Assembly: GCA_003833135.1 (NCBI GenBank)
Contig: QZLH01000394.1
Span: forward strand, 23,300 to 45,470
DNA: 22,171 nt
Direction: 5' to 3'
Source: Oehlia diaphana
Taxonomy: Eukaryota > Glomeromycota > Glomeromycetes > Glomerales > Glomeraceae
Both the position numbers and the translations under genes were made by a program. Below the pieces are notes generated by a model. The model was not told where the DNA came from. It worked only from the letters and a program-made list of their open reading frames with translations, and ran no database searches. Every line of letters starts with the position of its first letter. Position 1 is the stretch's first letter. This document shows positions 9,296 to 19,988 of this stretch, in pieces.

Positions 9296-10954
9296 CTAAT
9301 ATAATTGACAACTCTTGCTTAAATCAATTTGGCAGGAGTGTGCAGTCTCTTTTTTTTTCGTTCCAAGAACAGTTAGCATTTTGACTTCATAATCAATACC
9401 ATTAAATACTGAATTCACTTGGGAAATATTTGGCCATTTATCCGGTTCTTGTTCCCAGCATTCTATTCAGTTAGATTAAATTAGATCACAACGAAAAGAA
9501 AAATAAAGATAACTAAAGCCAAAGGAATCACTATTCCGAAACTAACTTAACACTTACTTTGATAAAGTTCAATAAATCTAATATTCGTTGCTCGGAATAG
9601 ATTCTTCTCTTACGCCATTAAGTATTTTAAACGTAATATTGTCATCATCGAGTCCATTAAAAGGTGATTTATGACTTGTCAACTCCCAGAACAAAACTCC
9701 TATACTAAATACATCACTTCGTGAGCTCCGTTCAGATTTCTCGTTTAACCTGTATGGAAATCTTTGATCGAGCAACTTAGGATTAATGTTTCAACCCGTT
9801 TATCCGCAATCCATATCCGTGGACGGATATCCGCCATTTTACGGTTATCCGAATAGGATTTTTTAAACGGATACGGATGATAAACGGATAGATTGGAGGA
9901 TATCCGTAACGGATCATCCGGATTATCTGTATCACTAACGGATTATCCGGATATTATCATAGAACTTTTCTAATTTCGTTAGATCCTTTCGGTTCTTTGA
10001 CCACCTGGCTTTGGATAGGTTAACTTTTTTTATTTCTTTTTTTCGTTACTTTTTTTTGTTTCTTTTCACTAATTTCGTTTTTCTTCTTTAGATCCTTCGG
10101 CTCTTCGGCCACTTAAACTTTGGAGACATCATAGTAAATCTCCATATATTTAAATTATTAAAGAGTATCCGGATGGATCTGTTAGGATATCCGGATAATC
10201 TTCAATCCGTCACTGCGGATATCCGGATTATATTTTATTAGACGGATCGGATTGATGGGTGACGGTTATTAAACGGATCGGATTGACGGATAACGGATTA
10301 TCCGCGGGTTGAAACACTACTTAGGATCTACATACGGTATTACACCATATACTCCAGTATTATTACAATCCTTTCCTTTTCCAAATGAACGTCCAAAATC
10401 TGCTATTTTTATCGTATCTTTATGTATTAAGACGTTATTGGGATGCTAAAAAAGAAGCAATCAATTACACATTATGGTGAATAAAACATTACGAATATAC
10501 AGTACTTACAAGATCTCCGTGTACGATTCCCTTATCATCGTGTAACCATAAACGGCACTTGCGATTTCTTTTGCAAACTTTAATTGGTTATTCCATTCAA
10601 TAGCATTGTTCCTTAAATGTTCTCTTAGTGTTCCACCGTCTGCACATTCAAGGACAAGCGAATATTCTTTTTTATCCAAGTCTAATCTTGTAACTCCATG
10701 TAATCGAATAATATTCTGATGACCATCTGTCAAGTGCGTTAAATAAATCTAAAAATGAAATAAGCTTTGAATAATTTATAGTTATATAATAACAGTTATC
10801 AGTAACATACCTCTTCATTGATGATAAACGTTTTGATTGTATATATTGTTGACGTATTCTTCCAATTTGCGGCGTAAACAGAAGCAGATCCTCCAGAGCC
10901 TATAATCTTGGAACTATAAGTTCACGAGAGTCGTATTGATCAATTATCTTGTCC
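9296..10954 (-). pseudogene. Tyrosine-kinase-like protein kinase, multi-exon, disrupted by a MITE and frameshifts
   Basis: Four exons can be traced on the minus strand: ~10954-10811, 10748-10510, 10445-9558 (interrupted) and 9462-9296, with introns 10749-10810 (GTATGT..TTTAG), 10446-10509 (GTAAGT..TTTAG) and 9463-9557 (GTAAGT..ATAG). They encode a glycine loop (IGSGGSASVY), the subdomain II lysine (TIKTF), the hinge region (LVLECADGGTL), the catalytic loop HGDLHPNNVL, the metal-binding DFG, the GVIPYVDPK segment and SDVFSIGVLFWEL; the frame ends CQLY at TAG 9296-9298. This layout is typical of the large Rhizophagus kinase family. Lesions: a 1-base loss near 10919 before the glycine loop, a 1-base loss near 10550 just before WLH, a 536-bp hAT-type MITE at 9784-10319, and one extra base near 9588. 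The conserved subdomain XI arginine appears as tryptophan (codon at 9434-9436). The true N-terminus is not resolved. It cannot make an active kinase as it stands. Confidence 0.9.
9784..10319. mobile_element. 536-bp non-autonomous hAT-type MITE inserted in a kinase exon
   Basis: The ends are TAATGTTTCAACCCG (from 9784) and, read inward from 10319, TAGTGTTTCAACCCG, the TA(A/G)NG-type terminus of hAT elements. Both are flanked by the same 8-mer, cttaggat (9776-9783 and 10320-10327). The interior is non-coding and packed with ggatatccg, ggataacgg and similar palindromic words, so it can fold back over much of its length. Excising the element and one target copy joins the kinase codons in frame across VDPK and LLDQ, which confirms both boundaries. 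Superfamily assignment rests on terminus and duplication size only. Confidence 0.92.
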
Positions 10955-13900
10955 CTCAGGTATTATGTATAGAAAGGGGAGTGGTGATATATTTCTAAAA
11001 ACAAAAATAAGAGCGAACGGTGTTTTTGTATTGACGTAGAACAAAGGAAATGTAGTGTATATTCTTTAGTATTATTTGTACGAAATCTGGTGTTGAAAGC
11101 GAATAAATAACAGTTTCCACTGTGACGCTAAGCGATAAATAATGCGCTAGTAAGTCTTATATTCTCTTTTTTTGATAGTTGGAGCTATGTTTTATACAAA
11201 TGTTCACGAAATTTTAACTACAGAGAAAGAAGCAACCCGAAAAATAGAAAAGAAGCAGTTGATAAGTCTTACCTAACTTGCGGTAGGACAATAAAAATAT
11301 CATTTTGTACACCTTATGTAACGTATCATATGTGCGACTATTTTCGCCTTTTTTATATTTTTTTTTTCGGGTAAACTTTTTTCATACTCTCGCAGTTGAG
11401 CAGTTTTATGATCAAAGTATTCCTTGTTGCTCTCCATATATATTAGCGAACATATATATTATGTTCGATGAACGCAATATATGAGAAGATATTTACTTTG
11501 GAATAATCCTCGTACTATTATTAGAATCTTAACGTACACGGAATCCATAGAGATTTGCGAAGTTACTGGAGTATCCCATCGAGTGGTTTCAGCAAAAATT
11601 TCGGAGCTAGACGAGTGCTAGACAGATAGAAAAGTTAACAAATAAGATCAGAGTATTTATTCATAGAATAGTTTTCGATGGAGCTCTGAAATTGCAAACA
11701 TGAAATGATTTCACTATAATTACAGTAAGTGTTGTACTAGCTCATTGGCATGGTGTCTAATATTAAGTGTCATCTGTATTCTGTTCCAGAGAGTCATATT
11801 TTATTCTCTTTGGTTTGTGTAGGTTCTCTCTTAATCACTTTTAATAACTTGTATGCAAGCGATAACTATTCTTTGTGGCTTATCTTACACGAAATATAGA
11901 ATGTATCGATTACAATTACTTTTTCTGAACAAGTAGCCCTTCATGTGGGTTGATGCGATACAGTTAGTGAAACTGGCTATAACCACTTGAAGGTATGGTG
12001 GCTTACAACTTGACGTAACAATCATCAGGTCTGTACAACTTTCGTTTTGCAGATATTCTCTCTTTTCTTCCAAACTTGTTTATCTCACTCCAACTTGTTT
12101 ATTCGTTCCAGATAAACGTTTTATGTTCACAACTATCTCTGCTTCAATGTTCACGCACAACTTGGACTGAGATGCTTGCATTAGCGAAAGAGATTAAGAA
12201 ATACTCTAGGTAGCCCTATGGAAATTTACGTAAAGAAGAGGAGTTACAACTTGACGAGATGACTTGAAATTAATTCGCAAGCGAAAAGTCATTGGCCAAG
12301 TTTTCTCAAGATACCCGAATGATTTTGAACTACAGTTTGGACTTGTAACAGTTTCTGTCAATGAATGTAAAGAGAAAAAATGTTCGTTGTTCCCATACAA
12401 AAATAAAAAGACTTGGGAAGGGTTTTCAAAATATTCGCAGATGATGTGTGAATAACAGATAGACCGAGGATCTACACCAAGTACGACTTTTTGTTTACTA
12501 TCTTGATCGGTTTCTGTTATCGATAACCGATTAATGAGTACATTCTTTCTAGGACTTCGTCCTAGTCATTCCAGTTCTAGATGGAATCTAGGGCAAGAGT
12601 AGGACTGGGCAAAGTCCACTCTCAGGGCATTGCGAAGAAATGTGTTCCTAATTTCGAAGAAATAACTTTTTGATGAATGTTGTACATTTGGAAGATGCGA
12701 AGCATTATTTCGTGAACTATGAGGTCGACAAATTTAAAGTCAATAATATGTGAGTCCATAGAAACAATTAATTCTTTTGTAGTATAAGGGTTTATCTGAA
12801 TAACGATTATTTACAAAGCAATATTATAATGTGTTGATATTAGTGTCTTTCCTTGGCTAGAGAAAAAAACTTACTTGGAAACAAAGTTCGCATTAAAATA
12901 CGTCTGTGAAAAAATGTAGTCATTTGTTGATCCAAGATATTCGGAAAGATGCATAGGATATGAATCAACGTGACACTAAGGAGGTAAAATACATCTCGCT
13001 ATCATCATATGTTTTCATATCATCCAAAAATAGATACTGACCGATTTTTTTATGTATTTCGTGATCACAATTACAGGTGGGTAATGAACAGAAATATGAC
13101 GTGTAAACTTTGTCCAGTATCATATGACATCGATCCCTAAGGGTCCTATGTCATGTGTTCATAGATAACTGAAAGTCTGAAACACGGAAAAGAAAATGAA
13201 ATTTATTATGTATATAGCAAGAAGCTCATTTGGCATTTATTTTAATAAACCGTAATGGACTAACTATTATGTGAAGAGCAATTTTCATTACATGCTTATA
13301 AAGAGCGTGAATATTTGATTTAACTGTATCGATATTAAAATAGATTGAAGTTTGTTGTGATTGTATTCAATTTTTTATTAAGTGTTACTTTGTAGAAAAA
13401 ATTGTATCCATGGATACCAGTGCTTCGTGAGAGAATTGTATACAAGTTTTTGCGTTCTTCGACAGAGTGATCGTATTACGATGTTCATATACCTGAAAGG
13501 TACGAAGTAGAACGGGTTTGTTCCTTTAGGTGCTATAACAAGTGCTGTTTTGTTCTACCCTTCCTACCAAAAGAAAATTAATTAAAGTTGACCTGGTTTT
13601 TGTTTTTTCATGATTACATTAGCTTCTTACCAGTTACCACTAAGAATATACAGTAATTATGTTGCTTTACTTGTTTATAAAGATCTGATATTTGATGGAG
13701 CTAAGCATTGTAGACTAGGGCTTATCATCTAAATCCTAGGAAAATAAGAATCTGTTAGTTGTTAGTTGTTATATAATATATAAAAGAAAAGTTACATTAG
13801 TTCTACTTATCTTGAAACTAATGTGGAGACGGGCCAATTTCCAAAGTTTGATTTAATAAACCAATCAAATTAAACTAAGATTTCAAACAGCAATACGTTT

Positions 13901-14080
13901 TACATAATCACATAGAAAAACATATTCGTATACATCACATGGAGTTCAAAAAATTCTTAACCAAAAAAATTTATACTTGTAAATAATGAATTATCTGCAA
14001 ATTAGATCTTTTTGTCATACTAAAAGGGTAAGGCTGTATATCATTATTCTATTTTATTATTAAATGAATTTAAATAAAAA
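10955..14080. other. 3.1 kb without a convincing gene
   Basis: This should hold the missing 5' part of the kinase near its right end, but I could not identify it. Open frames of 62-64 codons at 11885-12455 are anonymous. A 46-codon plus-strand frame at 11481-11621 contains a helix-turn-helix-like stretch (see findings). Small hairpins occur at 12540-12600 (around ctaggactt/ttctagatggaatctag) and 13119-13155 (catatgacat/atgtcatgtg). The longer sequence is less extremely AT-rich than the left third of the window. Confidence 0.45.
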
Positions 14081-14750
14081 TTGCAGATTACTTTGCCTCC
14101 TTTCCTTAAAAGGTGTGTGTATATTGGATTTACGGTCCAGAAAAATAGCTATAACTTGAGATATTGTTTCACAGCTGCTACTGTATTAAATTGTTAGTAT
14201 GATTTTAACCGAACAATTGTCTTTTTTACCAAAAAAGATCTAGCTTATATTTAAAATATATATTGAATTCTTTACTAATCCGGATATATTCACGAATCAA
14301 AAAATCATTTGATTTATTTTCTTATTTATTATACAATACAAAAATTATTCTTATTGTATAAAAATTTTAACTGATGTAAAACAAAAATACGCCTTCAATT
14401 GAAAAAAATTAATAATGTTACACCTGATCCTAGATACTACAGTTGATATAAATATATTTTATTAAGTGATCGTTACATTAGTAAAATCTAAAATAATTAT
14501 TCGAGTATGTCGTTTGTTCGTAATATTACCTCATGGTAATTACTGTTGATATGGTTAACAGACTTTTTTGAGATTGTTAAATAAATCATTTGTTACTCTT
14601 TAATACAAAAAATTCAATATATAAATTCATATAAGCTAGATTTTTTATTCAATTAATATATTACGAAAGTTTGAATTCATTTAATACAGTAATAAAATAG
14701 AATGACACGTAAATCCAATAAGAAATGGGGCAAGCAAAAGTAATCTGCAA
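14081..14750. mobile_element. ~670-bp foldback element with long degenerate inverted arms
   Basis: The left end ttgcagattactttgcc (14081) and right end aagtaatctgcaa (to 14750) are inverted copies. Further inside, the arms still correspond over at least 200 bp: attggatttac, tactgtattaaat, aaaaa(g)atctagcttatat, atatattgaatt and aaatgatttattt occur in the same order on both sides in inverted orientation. The arms are far less similar than the 93-bp repeat at the left of the window, so this is an old copy. It has no ORF. I cannot define the target duplication because both flanks are A/T runs. Confidence 0.7.
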
Positions 14751-15297
14751 TGTTTTTTTTATTCAATTTCCTTTTTATCAAAAACTACAATCCTATACTA
14801 TTTAAGAATTTTAAATGTACGACTGAATATTTATAAATATAATCGAAAAAATTAGTTTAGTTTATGATGATAGGTTTTATTATGATTATGATGGAATTAA
14901 AAAAATTACACGAGCGATATAGATTGATTTAATCTTATCAGGCTATGTGGGAATAATAAAACTACATAAAACAAGAGGAATTAATGTATTACTAATAATA
15001 AAATAAAATTTTATTATATTATTATATAAACGTAAAAATCTAAACTGGATTTTTTTTTTCATCGATTAATAAAAATATATTGGACGCAGCATATCACACG
15101 TTTCACAATTCAAAATTATTTATACAGGTAATCTATCATTTTATATGGGTATTACGTATTACAGACTTACAGTACTTTTGATCGACCTTTAAATTTATTG
15201 GCTACTGCGACGGTCAATTGTACAACCGAATAACTTATAAAATGCAATCTGAGCAACGATAAAATCGTCTGAATCACTTTATTTCGCTTACCGATAT
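14751..15297. other. AT-rich intergenic upstream of the CRN gene
   Basis: No open frame or clear repeat is visible. With the tandem repeats that follow, it forms the 5' flank of the CRN gene. Confidence 0.5.
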
Positions 15298-15421
15298 AAC
15301 TTTTTTTTTAGTATGCTTATATCATTATATAAACTTTTTTTACTTTTTTTTTACTGTGCTTATATCATTATATAAACTTTTTTTTAACTTTTTTTTATAC
15401 TATGTTTATATCATTATATTA
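15298..15421. repeat. Three-copy ~45-bp tandem repeat
   Basis: The unit contains gcttatatcattatataaac followed by T-runs. The core recurs at 15315, 15358 and 15404 (spacing 43 and 46 bp), with the third copy diverged (gtttatatcattatat). It lies about 160 bp before the CRN start codon and may affect promoter or nucleosome architecture, but no known site is recognised. Confidence 0.85.
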
Positions 15422-15545
15422 TATTTCGTGTCACCAATTAATAGTTTATAAAATAATTAATCATGATGTATTCAAAAAAGTATGTATATACCTATATCTC
15501 TAAATACTTTTCTTTCTAGCTCCTTTCTCTAACATATATTTTATT

Positions 15546-15571
15546 ACTTACAGCACTTACAGCACTTACAG
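15546..15571 (+). repeat. 9-bp tandem repeat (acttacagc x ~3) just before the CRN start
   Basis: acttacagc is repeated twice and then acttacag, ending 7 bp before the ATG at 15579. Each copy contains a cag/ttacag that resembles a splice acceptor, so it could offer alternative acceptors if a 5' UTR intron exists. Otherwise it is part of the leader. Confidence 0.85.
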
Positions 15572-15578
15572 AAACACA

Positions 15579-18081
15579 ATGGTAACTTCAGTAAATTGTT
15601 TAATTCTAGGAGAAGCTTCTAGAAATAATTTCAATGTTGCCGTTGGCGAAGTATACACCAATGATCATGATAAAATTGATATCCCCTTTGATCAATTCAC
15701 TGTTTATAACTTCAAAGAGGCTCTCTTTCGTAGGAAAAAAGTAAAAAATGCAGTTGAAGATCTTGACAATATGAATCTTTATAAAGTTGAAGTCAATCCT
15801 TCGAATCTTAAAGATAAAATTTATACAATGAAAGAAATTGAAGAGCTTGGCACGATGATGGAATCTAGTTTCGAATTTAAAGAGTATTTCAATAATGATG
15901 ACAAAAAACCAAAACCAAGATACCTTCATGTTTTCATAGTCCCCATTGTAATCCCCGCCACTGGTAAGTGTCTCCCAACGTTTTACCTCTCGAACAAGAA
16001 ATTTGTGATCTTTTTTTGTTAACTAGCTTGTTTCTATATTTTTAGATTACCTAAATAAAAGACCAAGGCTTGATTTTAATAACATTCCTTTAGATTTAGG
16101 CCGGTCTCCTACGCCACTTTTATATACTGGCGGACGTTCTTGGGATTATCAAGAATCATCTGAGTTGGAACAAGAATTGAGAAAAGAAGTTCGGGGGCTA
16201 TATAACGTGTTCAAAGAAGATGGACGTGAAAAAACAAACACACCGATCTTTTTTATGGCATCTGGTGCCGGATGTGGTAAATCTCGTAATGCTACAGAGT
16301 TACCTAAAATTCTCCGTAAAATATTCAAAGATGATCCAGAATTGGAACCTCGTTTTCAAGAAGCACTCATCTTCAACATCTCTTTAGAAAATGGTACAAG
16401 AATCAACACGGCTGAAGAACTCAATGCAAATGATGTAATTGCTAAACGAATGCTATACCAGCTTCAGAATCAAGGCCTCCACTGGATCAATATTCGTGAT
16501 GATAAGCAGCCCCTTTCAACTATTAATATTCTTGAGAGATGTGCTAAAGAAAAAAAGGTAGCACTAAGGGAACTGACTGTGATCCTCATTGTTGATGGAT
16601 TACAAACTGCTCTAATTAATCCAGATGATGGCATGAAAAAGGAATCGTTATTTTATTCTTTAATGACGGAGATATCCCTTCTTGCCACAAATATATTATC
16701 ACCCTTGGTTATTGCATGTTGCACAGCAACTTTAGCACGTCCATTCCATGAAGTGGTGCAAGTTTCTCATCAAAAGCGAGTTTTCCTTCAAATTCGTTCT
16801 TTAGATTCTCCCAAAAAAAATAACGAGCCAGTCTTTAAAAATACACCTCTCCTTAATATGTTAGTAAGCGATATGGGCGGAAATGGCAGAGCATTAGAAG
16901 CACTTCAATCAGCTTTAGAAGGGGTAGATTTTGAAAATGTCAGCTTTGTTTCAATTGCGGAACAAGTATATCATAAACTTAGGGATCACTATAGTGAATG
17001 GATTGGTCATACTCGTTATCTAACACCTGTTCTTCGAGCTATTATGACGCACACCAATTTGGATGTATCAGCTCCTATTCCTGGCACAAATATTTTACCG
17101 GAAGAACTCTCAAAACTAGGGCTGGTCAAATTGGAGAAACAAGATGATCTGAGCGATAAAGGAACTTTAACATGTCCATATATCTGGTTGTGGCTAATGG
17201 CAAATGCATCAGAAAGTGATAGTATTCTACGTAATTGGAATTTTAAGTATTATAATGAATTACAGAATGATGGGGACCCAACCATTCCTCCCGGTTGTCA
17301 ATTTTGGCAACATTTCGAACATTTCATTGCCTCTTTTCGTGTCCTTAAATCAAATGTATTTGAAATTGATAAAGAAATAGAATTACAAGGTATTCATACT
17401 GGCGCGAAACATAACTTTGGCACAGCTACCATTAGGAACGTACCACTATCATTGAAGAAAGCTATCCGGCAAGAAAGTACCAAATCAAGTGCCTATTCTA
17501 CCAATAAAACGGTAACCTGTAAGAAAGGTGATGATCAAAGTGATATTGATCTCACAGATGCATCTGTCTGCATCATCAATGGATCGAGTGCACCTGCTGG
17601 CGATTCATTTTGTCCAATTTATTTTGCAGGCTCTACTCAACAGTCTCAACTTCATACAGGACTTCATACAGAATGCCATCAAAGCAAGTGCCTAAAGTTA
17701 ACAACAGTGAACCAAACAACGTTTGATGAAGAGTATGAAAAAGCAAGTGATAAAGGTGATGTTTTTTTACTTTACACTTGCGGGTCTTCCAATGTAGAGA
17801 GATTGCCACCATTGTCTGCTATTGTTGACCGTGATTGTTGGAAGTTGTATTTTGGTCCCTTTGTAGGAAGGGCATTCATCTTAGCGCAAAGTGATAAATT
17901 CAACATCAACAATTGCTCAAAATCTGAGATGACATCAATCTATGGGATAGGCTCTAAACGTGCCGATCTTTTGAAGTTTAATAGACCATATGACAATCTA
18001 GAAGATTGCATTGCCAAAACTAAAATTCCCCGTAAATTCTTGATTAATTTCCAATTCGACGCAACTCCTTCATCAAACTAA
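15579..18081 (+). CDS. Crinkler (CRN) family protein: ubiquitin-like header, P-loop NTPase, C-terminal HhH
   Basis: There are two exons, 15579-15963 and 16046-18081, 806 residues. The start cacaATGG has a good eukaryotic context and the frame is intact. Residues 1-122 form the CRN ubiquitin-like header: CLILGEAS near the N-terminus, LYKVEV (67-72) in place of the usual LWKVDI, and HVFIVP (117-122), the HVLVxxP-type motif closing such headers. The NTPase has Walker A GAGCGKS (202-208), Walker B VILIVDG (307-313) and a CTATLARP stretch (~354-361) where a sensor is expected. Residues ~600-740 resemble the nuclease-like C-terminus of other CRNs, with candidate acidic and basic residues D648, E671 and K676; this part is inference. 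Residues 747-780 form a ComEA-like helix-hairpin-helix (GIGSKRADLL), a DNA-binding fold. CRN proteins act as effectors or conflict proteins, often in nuclei. No signal peptide is seen. Codon use and openness mark it as the one healthy large gene here. Confidence 0.92.
15964..16045 (+). other. 82-bp intron between CRN header and effector part
   Basis: The donor is GTAAGT at 15964 and the acceptor tatttttag ends at 16045; splicing is phase 1 within codon 129. The intron begins seven residues after the HVFIVP motif, at the header/effector boundary. If retained, translation would continue into it and stop at 16020-16022, giving a 147-residue header-only protein. Confidence 0.9.
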
Positions 18082-18817
18082 TGGTGACTTGCACTAAACT
18101 ATAGAGCAAAACTTAGTGATGACTGGCTAAACATGATGGTTGGACTAATGATTTCTGCGATTATTTATAATGCTTTTAATACATTCTGATGAACTAATCA
18201 TTAGATTTTAAAGTACACTATATTTATGTTTTCAAAATTATAGCTTTATGTTGATCACACTTATTAATAAAATATATCTTAAAATTTATATGCTAATTTA
18301 CGATACAACTTATAACATAAATGATATGTTATCTTTTTATTTTCTGATGCATACGGGAAAATTTATTAGTAATATCAGCGTCATATTATTTCACATTATT
18401 TCTAAAGAGAACTTCTCCAAGAAGATATGATTTCAGAAGCAAAAATTTCATTAACCAAGGCTCTTATTTATATGGGTCTAAGAATTGATTTTGAAATCAT
18501 CTTAAAGAATTATGACCACGTCACAAAAATTCGAATGTACTATAACTTACAATAGAAGCATTTAACGCTATCTCGTATATAAAGTGAGTATATGCAGGAA
18601 AGTTCGAGAACATATTACATGCAATTACTTGTTCCCGTGACATTTTGTCACTGTCTTTCATCACCTAAATTTCGTCACAACTCTTGATAAAAAATCACGT
18701 GCATTTGAACAATGATCACTTTTGACAAGAAAAATTTTTTATTAATATATGCAAAAAATAAATACAAAGTTTGGAACGTAGCCCATGATACATGACGATT
18801 TTTTTCTATGCTAATGT
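18082..18817. other. Intergenic between convergent CRN gene and CRN relic
   Basis: A possible polyadenylation signal aataaa lies at 18266-18271, about 185 bp after the CRN stop. The rest is AT-rich. A 60-codon plus-strand frame (18248-18430) is low-complexity I/F/Y/N sequence and is not called. Confidence 0.45.
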
Positions 18818-19755
18818 TTATTTATTTTCTGTTTTTACCCGCTTCAATAATTCCTGCGATTCAATCCGGCGTTCAAACACTCACTTAATTTGCCCGAACA
18901 AGTCCTTGATAAGTTCTACAAAATCGTCATAGGTCAATATAGCCTTGTTGATTGGTAATGGAGAGGGGACAACGAACTTAACAATACATCCACTTTTCCT
19001 TCACTGTTATTATCAGAGCTAGACGAAACTAGCTTGATTATTACCCAATCCACAGCAGTTGATACAATCCCGTACATTACGTCTTCCTGCAAAACTGCCG
19101 TATCATAAGTTCGTTTTTTAAGATTGCGCTGGATAGATGTCTGCAGTTAGATCGCATTCTGTACAATTCCTTGATTGATGTCCTCTTTTTTCGCCTCAGT
19201 GATACATGGCAAGTCCTCATCATCGACCAAACGAATACATTCCTTTCCGCTTTCACGATCTATGACAATATGCTCATCCTCAGTTCCGCCTGGGAAAGTA
19301 AAACAAGTTCGAAGCCTTATCTTCAAAGCTGACAAGGTTATTTGCCCACGAGTTAGAGCTCACAGTCTTACGCTCATACATTGCGATGCAGTGAACTTCT
19401 TTCGTCTCAACAGGACGCGCGCTGTAAGATTATATGTGTTCGTCGGCTGGCTGGGAAGGAAAGTGTTTGCTAATTTTCGAAAGCGGTTTCAACTCTTTAC
19501 CTTCAAGTTCCTCCTTAATTTTAACATTTATTTTTGCGTGATGAACTTAAGTTTTTCATTTTCTTCAATGGAATGTCGACCTTCCATAGTTTGATGTCTT
19601 TGGAGTCAACGTTAGTGAAAGCTTGTGTATTTTTTTCCTTGATAGCGTCCCTAAGTTCACTAATCGCCTTTGTCTTATTAACTTTTACGTTGAAAGCATT
19701 ATCGTAAGGGTTTTCTCCTACAACCAAACAGCTAAGGGTGATATTAAATAGACAT
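18818..19755 (-). pseudogene. CRN pseudogene: header plus PD-(D/E)XK nuclease-like C-terminus
   Basis: The header is canonical: ITLSCLVVGENPYDNAFNV, a KDIKLWKVDIP segment (LWKVDI at 19572-19589), then a DEHI end. The C-terminal part shows TEDEHIVID, LPCITEAKK and GIVQ, the D...ExK...Q pattern of restriction-endonuclease-like folds, followed by DVMYGIVSTAVDW and a final IK-VFERRIESQ helix ending in TAA at 18818-18820. Breaks: the ATG at 19753-19755 is out of frame with the header by one T; there is a frameshift near 19555; TAA at 19430-19432; frame changes near 19275-19330; TAA at 19147-19149; a frame change near 18960; TGA at 18891-18893. No NTPase domain is visible between header and nuclease. 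An alternative in-frame Met lies at 19844. It is convergent with the intact CRN gene and has a different header subtype, so it is not a simple tandem copy. Confidence 0.85.
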
Positions 19756-19988
19756 GGCGCTTTTATATAGTTATTAGGCTCGGACAAAAATAGTGTTACA
19801 TTCTGAAGTGAGATAAAAATTTTATTTCTGTTCGGAAAAGGCATTTTTATGTCGCACAGGCATTGCGTGATCCTTTTCTCATATACATTATAATACTTTA
19901 TTTATGAAATAAAAAACATTACCAGAGCAACTGATACAAAAAAATGATAATATATGTAATTACAATCGCATTTCACTGCTGGGGTGTT

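Noticed and set aside
15606..15929. 107-codon minus-strand frame
   Set aside because: Antisense shadow of the CRN header exon, rich in F and I as expected for such shadows.
1955..18705. Repeated cacgtg (E-box-like) words
   Set aside because: Palindromic hexamer scattered in intergenic and MITE sequence with no consistent position relative to genes.
19175..19594. 139-codon plus-strand frame
   Set aside because: Antisense to the CRN relic; S/F-rich with no motif.
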